NCBI GenBank assembly: GCA_017397305.1
Contig: JAFQJB010000013.1
Span: forward strand, 1 to 49,852
Direction: 5' to 3'
Source: Clostridia bacterium
Lineage (GTDB): Bacteria; Bacillota; Clostridia; Christensenellales; Borkfalkiaceae
DNA: 49,852 bases
A program made the position numbers and the translations under genes. Each line of letters opens with the position of its first letter. Position 1 is the first letter of the stretch. Below are positions 7,986 through 16,981 of this stretch, piece by piece. Below the pieces are notes generated by a model. It saw only the letters and a program-made list of their open reading frames with translations, did not search any database and had not been told where the DNA came from.

Positions 7986-10409
7986 ATGGAAAATCAAAAA
8001 GGAATTATATTTTCGTCACTTGACGAAGTTTTGAAAAACTCAATGATACCCTATGCGGAGAACGTTATTTTGGACCGTGCGCTCCCAAGGGTAGAAGACG
8101 GCTTAAAACCCGTTCAAAGAAGAATTTTATACGCAATGTACGAAATGGGGTTAACCCAAGATAAACCCCACAAAAAGTGCGCAAAAATCGTCGGTGAAGT
8201 TTTGGGTAAATACCACCCCCACGGCGACAGTTCGGTTTACGGCGCGCTAGTTCACCTTGCGCAAGACTTTAATATGCGCATGCCACTAGTTGACGGGCAA
8301 GGTAACTTCGGTACGGTTGACGGCGACTCTGCCGCTGCGTATAGGTATACAGAGGCAAGACTTCAAGCACTATCGCTTGAACTTCTTAAAGACATTGAAA
8401 AGAACACAGTAAACTTTAGCCTTAACTTTTCGGACGAATTGGAAGAGCCCGACACTTTGCCGGGAAGATTTCCAAACCTATTAGTAAACGGCGCAACGGG
8501 TATCGCGGTTGGACTTGCAACAAATATTCCCCCGCATAATATCGTTGAAGTTATAAACGGCACTATTGCATATATTGAAAACCCCAAAATTTCCCTAAAA
8601 GAAATGATGAAGTATATCCCCGCACCCGACTTTCCAACGGGCGGTTATATAATCGCAGGCGAAGAACTTGAAGAGGCGTATAAGACGGGTAGGGGTAAAA
8701 TTAAAATCCGCGCAAGAGTAAACGTAGAAAAGGAAAGCGGGGACAAGCAAAGTCTAATAATTAGTGAACTACCATACCAAGTAAACAAGGCAAATCTGCT
8801 TAAAAAGATTGCCGAAATGAAAGAAGAAAAGAAAGAATATCTATCGGGTATAGCCGACGTTGTGGACGAGTCCGATAGAAACGGTATGCGTGCGGTTATA
8901 AAGCTTAGACGTGAAGCCGATGCAAAGGCAATTTTAGCATATCTATATAAAAACACCGAACTTGAAACTTCTTTCGGTATCAATATGGTTGCGATTGCCG
9001 ACGGCAAACCCTGTCAGCTTGGACTTTTAGATATCATTTCTTATTACGTAAACTATCAAAGAGAAGTTGTTTTAAGAAGAAGTAAGTACGACCTTGAAAA
9101 AGCCAAAGAGCGCGCGCATATTTTGGAAGGACTTATCGTTGCCGTTCAAAATATCGACGAAGTGATAAAGATTATCAAGAGTGCGGAAAATACCGCGGAC
9201 GCAAGGGCAAAGCTTCGCGAAAGATTTTCTCTATCCGAAGCGCAAGCAAACGCGATTTTAGATTTAAGGCTTGCTAGACTTACCAAACTTGAAATTTATA
9301 AACTCGAAGAAGAACTTAAAGGCTTAAAGAAATTGATAGCCGAACTTACCGAGATTATCGGCAGTAAGGCTCGTCAAATGAGTGTTGTTAAGAGCGAACT
9401 TAATTCGGTTAAGAAAAGGTTTGCTGAAGACCGCCGTTCAAACGTTATGGTTGGCGGAAAGGAAATGGACATTCAAAGCGTAGAAAAAGAACTTAAACAA
9501 GTAGACGACTTTGTGGTGGCGTTTACGCACGGCAAGTCGTTTAAGAAAATGACCGAAAAGAACTTCAAGATGAGTGATAAAACGGTCAAAGATAATGCGG
9601 TTGCAGACGACTTTATAACTGTTACAGCCCGTGCAAAGAGTGACAAAACCTTGTATGCGTTCACTAACCTCGGTAACTGCTGTAAGATTGATTTAGAGAT
9701 TGCACCCGAATGTAGATATAGGGATAAGGGTAGTAAGTTCAACGCTGTGGCAAAAGAAATCGTTTCGGGCGAGTACCCCGTTGCATTCTTTGAAGTGGAC
9801 GAACAAAAACTTCCCGAAGGGCACTTGTTGTTCTTTACAAAAGACGGCTTAATCAAAAAAGCCGAGTGGTCGGAATACAACCTATTAAAACCATATTATC
9901 AAGCAATCAAACTTAAAGACGGCGACCAATTAATCGGCGTAGAGCAAGATATAGAGGACACGACCATTGCCTTTATTACCGAACAAGGCTTGTCACTAAA
10001 CGCACTTAAAGACGATATCCCCGTTCAAGGTAGGGTAGCAGGCGGTGTTAAGGGTATAAATCTTAACAAGGGCGATAAGATTAAGTTCGTTTCACAAGTG
10101 GACGACGAGGGCGAGTTTGTTATCGTCACCGATTGCGGTTTCTATAAGAGAGTAATCGCTTCTGAAATCGAGCCTATGGCAAGATACAGAAAAGGTATCA
10201 AGATTGTCGAACTCGGCAAAGAAGCAAAGGTAGTGTACGCAGGATACGTTAAAGAGCCTTATAACGTTGCGGTAATCGACACGTTTGGCGTTGCATTCAC
10301 CGTAAATACTGAAGACCTATCGATAGAAGGCAGAACGACCAAGGGTAAAACCTTAAAGAACGAAAACAAAAAACGTTCACCCGAAAAAGTGTTCAAGATA
10401 TTTGAATAA
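7986..10409 (+). CDS. Type IIA DNA topoisomerase A subunit (GyrA/ParC)
   Basis: The 807-aa DNA-breaking subunit. The winged-helix breakage domain begins [18 protein letters not shown]. The catalytic tyrosine is the second Tyr of [11 protein letters not shown] (residue 121 of the ATG-initiated protein), with [10 protein letters not shown] after it. A coiled coil rich in Lys and Glu follows (about 365-485), then a C-terminal beta-pinwheel with repeats such as [16 protein letters not shown]. The GyrA box (QRRGGRG), expected in the first pinwheel blade of true gyrase, is not recognisable; the corresponding stretch reads [13 protein letters not shown]. The first residue pattern AAAY, where AAAM is usual, is also divergent. 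ATG 7986 is chosen over GTG 7977 because AGGTGA at 7975-7980 is correctly spaced for it. Stop and start of the pair lie 15 bases apart. Confidence 0.85.
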   Translation: MENQKGIIFSSLDEVLKNSMIPYAENVILDRALPRVEDGLKPVQRRILYAMYEMGLTQDKPHKKCAKIVGEVLGKYHPHGDSSVYGALVHLAQDFNMRMPLVDGQGNFGTVDGDSAAAYRYTEARLQALSLELLKDIEKNTVNFSLNFSDELEEPDTLPGRFPNLLVNGATGIAVGLATNIPPHNIVEVINGTIAYIENPKISLKEMMKYIPAPDFPTGGYIIAGEELEEAYKTGRGKIKIRARVNVEKESGDKQSLIISELPYQVNKANLLKKIAEMKEEKKEYLSGIADVVDESDRNGMRAVIKLRREADAKAILAYLYKNTELETSFGINMVAIADGKPCQLGLLDIISYYVNYQREVVLRRSKYDLEKAKERAHILEGLIVAVQNIDEVIKIIKSAENTADARAKLRERFSLSEAQANAILDLRLARLTKLEIYKLEEELKGLKKLIAELTEIIGSKARQMSVVKSELNSVKKRFAEDRRSNVMVGGKEMDIQSVEKELKQVDDFVVAFTHGKSFKKMTEKNFKMSDKTVKDNAVADDFITVTARAKSDKTLYAFTNLGNCCKIDLEIAPECRYRDKGSKFNAVAKEIVSGEYPVAFFEVDEQKLPEGHLLFFTKDGLIKKAEWSEYNLLKPYYQAIKLKDGDQLIGVEQDIEDTTIAFITEQGLSLNALKDDIPVQGRVAGGVKGINLNKGDKIKFVSQVDDEGEFVIVTDCGFYKRVIASEIEPMARYRKGIKIVELGKEAKVVYAGYVKEPYNVAVIDTFGVAFTVNTEDLSIEGRTTKGKTLKNENKKRSPEKVFKIFE

Positions 10410-10413
10410 ATTT

Positions 10414-10440
10414 AAGCCCCGCGTTTTTGCGGGGCTTTAA
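10414..10440. terminator. Bidirectional terminator between topoisomerase and spoIIE
   Basis: AAGCCCCGC (10414-10422) / GCGGGGCTT (10429-10437) with a GTTTTT loop, T-rich on the + side and A-rich upstream. It therefore serves both convergent genes. Confidence 0.85.
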
Positions 10441-10448
10441 CTTTACGT

Positions 10449-12740
10449 TTAAGCGGTTACTTTTGTTTGCTTTTTATAAACTCTAACGGCAAGGGCTGTC
10501 ATATCGTCGTTTTTCTTTCCGCCGTTAAGTTCGATTGCCCGTGATAGCAACGCGTCAGCAAGCGTTTGAGGGTTCTTTGCGGGGATAGACCTAAGATAGT
10601 CAATCATATCCGCTGAAGAGCCGAACGCGTCCGAAATTCCGTCGGTAAGTAGGACAATCATATCGCCCGTATTAATCTCGGTGGTGCAGACTGAAGGTTG
10701 AAGTTGCTCTAAAATACCTAACGGCAAAGAATTCCCTTCAACAATCTTAACACCCTTTTCACCCACTATAAAGCCGTATGGCGAGCCGTATTTAATAAAG
10801 TCAGCCGTGCAGTCCTTGAGGTCGATAACGGCAACGTCAAGAGCGGTAAAACTATCTTCGGTGTTTATGGAAAGAAGTTTGTTTACCGTGCCTAAAATTA
10901 AGTTGCTCGATAATCCGGCTTTATAAAAACTTTCTATTAAAGATAGTGAGGTGGAAGAAATGGTGTGTGCGTCTTTGCCACTGCCCATGCCGTCGGATAG
11001 AGCGACTAAAAAGCAATCGTTACTTATCCTAGCAACCGAGTGGGTGTCACCGCTCTCGGTAGAGCCGTCCTTAACCGCCCTAGAAACCCCGAATACAGCA
11101 TCGTATAAGGGGGCTTGCCTAAATGATAGATAGCATTTATTTTGCGAAATTTCCACCCGCTCGTCAATCATCATTTCCCTGCCTACAGCACTTGAAATAA
11201 CCGAGGTCACTTGCTCGATAGAAAACTCTTTCATAGTCACGATTAAGCTGACGTTGACACGTTCCTCGTCGCCAAAAATCATAAGTTCGGAAACTAAAAT
11301 ACCATGTCTAAAAAGTAGGTCGCTGACCGCCCGTTCGTATCTAGATTGGAATTTAAGTTGCACACCCGATTCTAAGGCAAGGCCTTTAAGGATTTCGGCA
11401 ACGCCACGCACTTCGCTAGCGAGTAAGTCCCGCCCGCTTTTAACGTTCATTCTATCGATAACTCTGGAGCGGTGCTCGGCAAGAAGGCGGTTTATTGAGT
11501 AAAGCACGTTGTTGGGGCGCAAACACACCGCACTAACCTCTTTAGATAGGTCGATTAGTGAAAGTTTGCCCTTAGCAAAACCGATGTCTACCATTTTATC
11601 TATACCTTTTGAAAGGTTGGGCATAAATTCATTGCACCGCTCGTAATATTCGCACTCTTTGCAAGAATTGGATATAACTTCTTTTGCAATCGCCTCTTTA
11701 ATTTTGTCTTGGTCGGGTTGGCTTTTGTTAAAGAGTGTAAACGCGTTAGCCATCTCTAAGAAGACACCCGATAAATCGTATAACTTACCCGCAAGCATAA
11801 GCCTATTTCGGTTTATAGTTTGGCGTTCAAGGTGTTTTTCCCTAAACGAGTAAAGCCGTTCTTTAAGCCTTTTTAGTGGGGTTGAGGGTATTATGCAAAA
11901 GATAAAAGCACCGCATATGAGCGACAAAAATAAGCCGAGGGTGTATTCTTGATAAAACCCAAAAACTATTTGAACTAAATAGTCGCTCGCTAAAATTGAA
12001 AGGGCGGAAAGATATCTAGATAGTGGCATAAGGCATTGTACTAAGATTGCCCAAACCACAAAGATAGAAACAAACGAAACGTCGCCGTAATAAAGGGCAA
12101 AACTTACGCCGAGGGTGGAGGCGATTAAAGTGCCAATACCCATTTTGTATACGTAGCAAGATAGAAGAATTAAAATAACGCATATAGCCCGCCAGCAAAG
12201 AGGGGATATAAGGTTGCACACCCCCATACCGATTAAAGAAACGATTAAGGCAATGCTTAAATATTCTTCAAAAGCGGGCTTAAACTTCAATCCTTTTTCT
12301 ATTATAGTGCGCTCGGCTGTCAAGCAAAAAAAGGATATGACAACGGTTATTATGCTAACGAAAATTCGCTTTTCAATATCGGTTTGAATTTTTGTGTCGC
12401 CGAGAAATATGTATCCTAAAAGTGATAGCGCAACGAAAACGCAAAGTTCCAAACGGACTTTTAGGTGGAATTTTCTATATAGGCACGCACCGATAAGCAA
12501 AACACACCCGCTTATTGCCCCCGCCCCCAAAAGACCAACGCTTCCCGAAACGATAAAGGAAGTTAAAAATAAAAGGGGTGTAAAAATTAACGAGCCCCCC
12601 TCAAATAAAAAGGTGGCAAGAAGTGCTATAGAATAGGGGTAGACCACGTTTTCTAAGCGATTAAATAGCAAAAACAAGGCAAAATAGCAAAGATACTTTA
12701 TAATGGTCAAATAATCTAGCGATTTAAGGAGCTTTTTCAA
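10449..12740 (-). CDS. spoIIE: Stage II sporulation protein E (SpoIIE phosphatase)
   Basis: A membrane-bound PP2C serine phosphatase that in spore formers dephosphorylates SpoIIAA, activating sigma-F in the forespore, and binds the division ring. It has 763 aa. About 280 N-terminal residues form some ten hydrophobic helices, then a regulatory middle region with a cysteine group CKECEYYERC, and a C-terminal PP2C domain with ALSDGMGSGKDAH, LLTDGISDAF and KNDDMTALAVRV (metal-binding aspartates). The start is a TTG at 12740, with AGGTGG 4-5 bases upstream on that strand. A TATAAT lies at 12781-12776 on the minus strand, but I see no matching -35 and no clear Spo0A box. Its presence implies an endospore-forming lineage. 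Confidence 0.92.
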   Translation of the reverse strand: MKKLLKSLDYLTIIKYLCYFALFLLFNRLENVVYPYSIALLATFLFEGGSLIFTPLLFLTSFIVSGSVGLLGAGAISGCVLLIGACLYRKFHLKVRLELCVFVALSLLGYIFLGDTKIQTDIEKRIFVSIITVVISFFCLTAERTIIEKGLKFKPAFEEYLSIALIVSLIGMGVCNLISPLCWRAICVILILLSCYVYKMGIGTLIASTLGVSFALYYGDVSFVSIFVVWAILVQCLMPLSRYLSALSILASDYLVQIVFGFYQEYTLGLFLSLICGAFIFCIIPSTPLKRLKERLYSFREKHLERQTINRNRLMLAGKLYDLSGVFLEMANAFTLFNKSQPDQDKIKEAIAKEVISNSCKECEYYERCNEFMPNLSKGIDKMVDIGFAKGKLSLIDLSKEVSAVCLRPNNVLYSINRLLAEHRSRVIDRMNVKSGRDLLASEVRGVAEILKGLALESGVQLKFQSRYERAVSDLLFRHGILVSELMIFGDEERVNVSLIVTMKEFSIEQVTSVISSAVGREMMIDERVEISQNKCYLSFRQAPLYDAVFGVSRAVKDGSTESGDTHSVARISNDCFLVALSDGMGSGKDAHTISSTSLSLIESFYKAGLSSNLILGTVNKLLSINTEDSFTALDVAVIDLKDCTADFIKYGSPYGFIVGEKGVKIVEGNSLPLGILEQLQPSVCTTEINTGDMIVLLTDGISDAFGSSADMIDYLRSIPAKNPQTLADALLSRAIELNGGKKNDDMTALAVRVYKKQTKVTA

Positions 12741-12886
12741 TTTTCCACCTCTATAACTTTGTAATTTTTTAAGCGATTATACTACACTTATCACCAAAAA
12801 CTTTGTATAATTTGCACTTTATATGGCAAAAAAACACTCTTAATAAAATTTAATAATCAATATAACAAAAACTTTTGTTAAAACCA

Positions 12887-12915
12887 TTGAAAAACTTTTA
12901 AGATTAGATTAAAAT
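12887..12915 (+). promoter_or_regulatory. Sigma-A promoter of ddh
   Basis: TTGAAA (12887-12892), 17-base spacer, TAAAAT (12910-12915), in the AT-rich spacer between divergent spoIIE and ddh. The ribosome site GAGGTGAT sits at 12933-12940. Confidence 0.65.
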
Positions 12916-12943
12916 ATAATAGAAAAAGATTCGAGGTGATAAT

Positions 12944-13918
12944 ATGATAAAAGCAGGAATTGTAGGATACGGAAATTTGGGTAGAGGCGTAACCTTAGCG
13001 GTCGACAAGGCGCCCGATATGGAGTGCGTTGGCATATTTACTAGAAGAAATCCCGAAACCATAACTCCCGCGGGTGATTTTCCCGTATATTCTATGGATA
13101 AACTCGCTGACTTTAAGGGACAAATAGACGTTTTGCTTTTATGTGGCGGAAGTGCGACCGACCTTCCCAAGAACACGGCAAACTTACTTAAAGATTTTAA
13201 CACGGTCGATTCTTTCGATACGCACGCAAAAATTCCAGAGTATTATCAAAGTTTAGAAAAAGTCGCAAAAGAAAACGGCACTTTATCCGCAATCAGTATC
13301 GGTTGGGACCCAGGCTTATTCTCTATTGCAAGAATGCTCTTCGGCGCAGTGCTTCCCGACGGAAAGGACTATACCTTTTGGGGAAAGGGTGTTTCGCAAG
13401 GTCATAGCGACGCAATAAGAAGGATTAACGGTGTTAAAAACGCAATTCAATACACCATTCCAAAAGAGCAAGCGTTAGCAAGCGTTAGAGCGGGTGAAAA
13501 TCCAAGTCTTACCACAAGGGAAAAGCATTTAAGAGAGTGTTTTGTGGCAATAGATGAAGGTGCTGATAAGAATGAGATAGAAAAGCAAATTAAAGAAATG
13601 CCCAACTACTTTGCGGATTACGATACAATCGTAAATTTTGTCAGCGAAGAAGAAGTAAGGGCAATGCAACAAAAACTTTCGCACGGCGGGTTTGTTTTTA
13701 GGTCGGGAAATACTACCGACGAGAACGCACATCTTTTAGAACTATCCTTAAAGTTGGATTCTAACCCCGAATTTACAGGAAGTGTTTTAACGGCATATGG
13801 TAGAGCGGTTGCAAAACTTTCTAAAGAGGGCAAGTCGGGGGTGGTAACCGTGTTTGACGTACCGCTAAAATACCTTTCACCGATGAGCGAAGAAGAATTG
13901 CGTGCACATTTGTTATAA
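12944..13918 (+). CDS. ddh: meso-Diaminopimelate D-dehydrogenase
   Basis: A 324-aa NADPH-dependent enzyme that converts tetrahydrodipicolinate and ammonia to meso-diaminopimelate in one step, bypassing the succinylated or acetylated branches. The product feeds lysine and peptidoglycan synthesis. The N-terminal Rossmann fold has GIVGYGNLGRGV (residues 5-16). Family segments include CGGSATDLP, VDSFDTHAKIPEYY, SIGWDPGLFS and FWGKGVSQGHSDAIRRI. The length is standard for the family (about 320-330). A hairpin with a weak T tail follows the gene. Confidence 0.93.
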   Translation: MIKAGIVGYGNLGRGVTLAVDKAPDMECVGIFTRRNPETITPAGDFPVYSMDKLADFKGQIDVLLLCGGSATDLPKNTANLLKDFNTVDSFDTHAKIPEYYQSLEKVAKENGTLSAISIGWDPGLFSIARMLFGAVLPDGKDYTFWGKGVSQGHSDAIRRINGVKNAIQYTIPKEQALASVRAGENPSLTTREKHLRECFVAIDEGADKNEIEKQIKEMPNYFADYDTIVNFVSEEEVRAMQQKLSHGGFVFRSGNTTDENAHLLELSLKLDSNPEFTGSVLTAYGRAVAKLSKEGKSGVVTVFDVPLKYLSPMSEEELRAHLL

Positions 13919-13924
13919 AATCAA

Positions 13925-13953
13925 AGGCGAACCTTAACGGCTCGCCTAATTTA
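13925..13953 (+). terminator. Possible weak terminator after ddh
   Basis: AGGCGAACC (13925-13933) pairs with GGCTCGCCT (13938-13946) with one mismatch, followed by AATTTATA. The tail is poor in T, so some read-through into the next gene is likely. Confidence 0.45.
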
Positions 13954-13965
13954 TAGGTTAATATT

Positions 13966-15036
13966 ATGATAAAACTAAAAGCATACGTAAAATTATCACT
14001 AGTAATGGCAATCGCTTTTATAATAATTGCTTTTGCTGGTTGTTTTGGTGGTGACAATTCGAAAGATAAAGAACCATTCGTCGAGGCAAAAGGCGATATA
14101 TCCTTTCATTTCATGATGCTCGGCAACGGAGCATCGGGTGATAGTATATACGTAAAGGCTGGAGATAACGATATTTTAATCGATGCGGGAAGTCAAGTGG
14201 GAAGCATTCCTACCATACAAAACTATCTCAATAAATACGTTACCGACAACACCTTGGAATACGTAATAGTTACCCATGGCGATGCCGACCATATCGCAGG
14301 GTTTTCTAAACTTAACGGCAGTATTTTTGACCTTTACGAATGTAAGACAATTATAGATTTTCCACAAACGAACAAGACTACAAAGACCTATCAAAACTAT
14401 CTTTTAGAACGTGCGGACGAGATAGAAAACGGTGCAATTCACTATACCGCCCTTCAATGTTATAAAGAACAAGACGGAGCTAAAAGGGTATATGATTTAT
14501 CGGGTGACGACAACGTTACGATGGAATTTCTTTATAATTACTATTACGAAAACAAGACCAACGATGAAAATGACTATTCGGTGTGCGTTCAGTTCTCTCA
14601 CGGCAGTGAGAATAAGTTTTTGTTCACTGGGGATCTTGAAAAGAGCGGGGAAGAATATCTTGTTCAATACAACGAGCTTTCAAAAGTAAAATTGTTTAAG
14701 GCTGGTCATCACGGCTCAAAAACCTCTTCAAACACCACGTTGTTAAAGGTTATTCAACCGGAAATTTGCGTTATCTCTTGTGCTATCGGTGATAGTTACG
14801 ATTTCCCAAAGCAAGACTTTATAAATCGTATGGCTGTTTACACTTCTAAAATTTACGTAACCACAATGGCAAACCCTGATTATACAAACGGAGCAAAATA
14901 TACCGCAATGAACGGAAACGTTGTGGTCATATCATCGGAAGAGGGCGTGTTTGTAGAGTGTTCGGGCAATGATACTATACTAAAAGAAAGCAAGTGGTTT
15001 TTAGATAACCGCACTTGGCCGTCCAATGGAAAATAA
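13966..15036 (+). CDS. Secreted MBL-fold hydrolase lipoprotein, ComEC C-domain-like
   Basis: A 356-aa protein with a hydrophobic signal segment (about residues 10-25) ending in the lipobox AFAGC (Cys26), so it should be a lipoprotein on the outer face of the membrane. The mature part is a metallo-beta-lactamase fold. It has THGDADHIAGF as the HxHxDH-type metal site, FLFTGDLEKSGE, and AGHHGSKTSSN, the motif typical of the extracellular domain of the DNA-uptake protein ComEC. Free-standing relatives are thought to be hydrolases or nucleases, but substrates are unproven. No membrane channel part of ComEC is attached. The spoVT promoter begins within 3 bases of the stop. Confidence 0.8.
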   Translation: MIKLKAYVKLSLVMAIAFIIIAFAGCFGGDNSKDKEPFVEAKGDISFHFMMLGNGASGDSIYVKAGDNDILIDAGSQVGSIPTIQNYLNKYVTDNTLEYVIVTHGDADHIAGFSKLNGSIFDLYECKTIIDFPQTNKTTKTYQNYLLERADEIENGAIHYTALQCYKEQDGAKRVYDLSGDDNVTMEFLYNYYYENKTNDENDYSVCVQFSHGSENKFLFTGDLEKSGEEYLVQYNELSKVKLFKAGHHGSKTSSNTTLLKVIQPEICVISCAIGDSYDFPKQDFINRMAVYTSKIYVTTMANPDYTNGAKYTAMNGNVVVISSEEGVFVECSGNDTILKESKWFLDNRTWPSNGK

Positions 15037-15038
15037 TC

Positions 15039-15068
15039 GCATAAATTATGAAAAAGTATCTCATACTA
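15039..15068 (+). promoter_or_regulatory. Sigma-G-type forespore promoter of spoVT
   Basis: GCATA (15039-15043), then 18 bases, then CATACTA (15062-15068). This fits the Bacillus sigma-G consensus (GNATR, 18 bases, CATNNTA). It ends 22 bases before the spoVT start. In B. subtilis spoVT is known to belong to the sigma-G regulon. The element is assigned by pattern and context only. Confidence 0.6.
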
Positions 15069-15090
15069 ACCTTGAAATGAGGAGGAAAGT

Positions 15091-15618
15091 ATGCAAGATA
15101 CAGGTATTGTTAGAAGAATAGACGAATTAGGAAGGGTTGTTATTCCCAAGGAATTGCGCAGAACTTTGCGTATGAGGGAGGGCGACCCTTTAGAAATTTA
15201 TACCCAAAATAACCAACTAATTTTCAAAAAATATTCCCCGCTTGCAAGCCTTATGGAAAACGCAAGTGCGGTTGCCGACGGAATAAAAGAAACAACAGAT
15301 TGTGCGTGTATGGTTACCGATACCGATAAGGTGCTTTACGTAACCGACAACAAGTATAAACACCTTTTAGACCAACACCTATCAAGCGATATAGATAAAA
15401 TCTTAAAAGAGCGAAGATGCGTGGTGATAAATGGTGGCGGTTATGAGCGGTTAAGTTTAGTCCAAGGGGGAGAGAGGTGGATAGAAGGACTTATCGTCGC
15501 CCCAATAGCCTCCAACGGAGATTGTTACGGTGCGGTTATAATGGTTGGTAACCCCGCATTTTCCAATGCAAAAAAACTTGTCGAACTTGGCGCAAACTTT
15601 CTGTCTAAGCAGTTCTAG
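15091..15618 (+). CDS. spoVT: Stage V sporulation protein T (SpoVT, AbrB-type regulator)
   Basis: A 175-aa forespore transcription regulator that in B. subtilis tunes the sigma-G regulon. The N-terminal AbrB swapped-hairpin domain (residues 1-50) begins TGIVRRIDELGRVVIPKELR and continues LRMREGDPLEIY. The C-terminal part is a small GAF-like domain (about 55-175) with WIEGLIVAPIASNGDCYGAVI. Length and domain order equal the family norm. A strong GAGGAGG ribosome site lies at about 15078. Together with the following flippase gene the order matches spoVT-yabM of B. subtilis. Confidence 0.93.
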   Translation: MQDTGIVRRIDELGRVVIPKELRRTLRMREGDPLEIYTQNNQLIFKKYSPLASLMENASAVADGIKETTDCACMVTDTDKVLYVTDNKYKHLLDQHLSSDIDKILKERRCVVINGGGYERLSLVQGGERWIEGLIVAPIASNGDCYGAVIMVGNPAFSNAKKLVELGANFLSKQF

Positions 15619-15625
15619 GTGAATA

Positions 15626-16981
15626 ATGGATAGAAAGAAAGTGCTTGGCGGTGCATTCGTTTTAGGTGTAGGGGCTTTTATAGCAAAGGTTTTGGGCGCG
15701 GTGTATAGAATACCGCTAACAAACAATCTCGGCAGTTACGGGATAGGCTTATACCAAATGGTTTTCCCAGTGTATACTCTACTGCTTGACTTTTCGGGGG
15801 CGGGGGTTCCCAGTGCTATATCAAGGCTTATTGCATCTAATAGTGACGATAAAGAGCGGGGAGCCTATCAGTTTTTATCAAGCAGTTTAAGACTGCTTTT
15901 TATTTTGGGTGGAACGGCTATGGTGTTTATGCTACTTTTCGCCCTTCCACTATCTAAACTTCAAGGCGATAAAAACGCATACCTCGGCTACGTGTTTTTA
16001 TCACCCGCGGTCATTTTGTTTGCCATTATATCTTGTTTTCGCGGATACTTTCAAGGGCTTATGAATATGAAACCCACCGCAATATCCCAAATTATAGAGC
16101 AAGGTGTAAAACTTATTGCGGGAATTTTGCTCGTTAGGGCACTATCTTCCAATCTATCGGTGGCGGTCGGCGGGGCAACCCTTGCAATCACCTTGTCGGA
16201 AATAGGCGCGCTTATATATTTATACGTGGTGTATAGGCGGAAAAAGAAAAAGGACGGGTTAAGATTTAATTTTGATAAACTAGAACACAAAAAAAGGGTA
16301 AAGAGCATAATAAAGACCAGTATTCCAATAACACTTATGGGAACAATGCTCCCGCTATCCCACGTAATAGATAGCTTTATGGTAGTGAACGTTATAGGTG
16401 GGTATAGGGCGGACGCTACATCGCTTTACGGGTTGCTATCGGGGGTTGTGCATACCATATTAAACCTACCCGTAGCCATCTGTTACGGCATATCTTCGGT
16501 AACTATACCCACGGTGTCGTCGGCAAGCGGAATAATGGATAAACGGAAAAACGCCAAACGCACCCTATGGCTTACTTTTGGGGTGTCGTTACTCGGTGCT
16601 ATCGCTTGCTTTATATTTTCGCCAACGGCAATAAGGCTGTTTTTTAGGGGGTTAAGCGTTGGGGAAAAACAAACGGCAGTAAACCTTGTAAGATTGACGG
16701 CGGTTACGGTAATACTTTTATCGGTAATTCAAACGTCTAACGCAGTGCTTGTGGGAATGGGTAAACTTTACGCACCGATATTTAGCCTTGGAAGTGGTAT
16801 TGCGTTAAAGTCCATTCTATCGTTTGTCCTTATGAAAATACCTTTTCTTAACGTATACGGCAGTGCAATTGCTACAATCGCTTGCTATTTTTTCGTTTGT
16901 TTGGTAAACTTAATATTAATATTTTATAAAAGGGCAAGTTATGAAAGTTCAACCACTCAAATTAGGCGAAGTATTGGTTAA
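15626..16981 (+). CDS. SpoVB/MurJ-like lipid flippase (MOP superfamily)
   Basis: A 451-aa polytopic membrane protein of the polysaccharide-export/SpoVB group within the MOP flippase superfamily; members move undecaprenyl-linked sugars across the membrane for wall, cortex or capsule synthesis. It begins GGAFVLGVGAFIAKVLGAVYRIPL, with the family pattern GSYGIGLYQMVFPVY shortly after, and has about 12 to 14 hydrophobic segments. The start has AGGTGA upstream, 7 bases after spoVT. Its last 41 bases overlap dus. Position next to spoVT, as with yabM in Bacillus, suggests a sporulation or general envelope role; which lipid it carries is unknown. Confidence 0.85.
   Translation: MDRKKVLGGAFVLGVGAFIAKVLGAVYRIPLTNNLGSYGIGLYQMVFPVYTLLLDFSGAGVPSAISRLIASNSDDKERGAYQFLSSSLRLLFILGGTAMVFMLLFALPLSKLQGDKNAYLGYVFLSPAVILFAIISCFRGYFQGLMNMKPTAISQIIEQGVKLIAGILLVRALSSNLSVAVGGATLAITLSEIGALIYLYVVYRRKKKKDGLRFNFDKLEHKKRVKSIIKTSIPITLMGTMLPLSHVIDSFMVVNVIGGYRADATSLYGLLSGVVHTILNLPVAICYGISSVTIPTVSSASGIMDKRKNAKRTLWLTFGVSLLGAIACFIFSPTAIRLFFRGLSVGEKQTAVNLVRLTAVTVILLSVIQTSNAVLVGMGKLYAPIFSLGSGIALKSILSFVLMKIPFLNVYGSAIATIACYFFVCLVNLILIFYKRASYESSTTQIRRSIG

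Noticed and set aside
12741..12943. Spo0A box or 21-bp-spaced spoIIE promoter
   Set aside because: A TATAAT is present on the minus strand at 12781-12776, but no TGTCGAA-like box or -35 at a fitting distance could be found.
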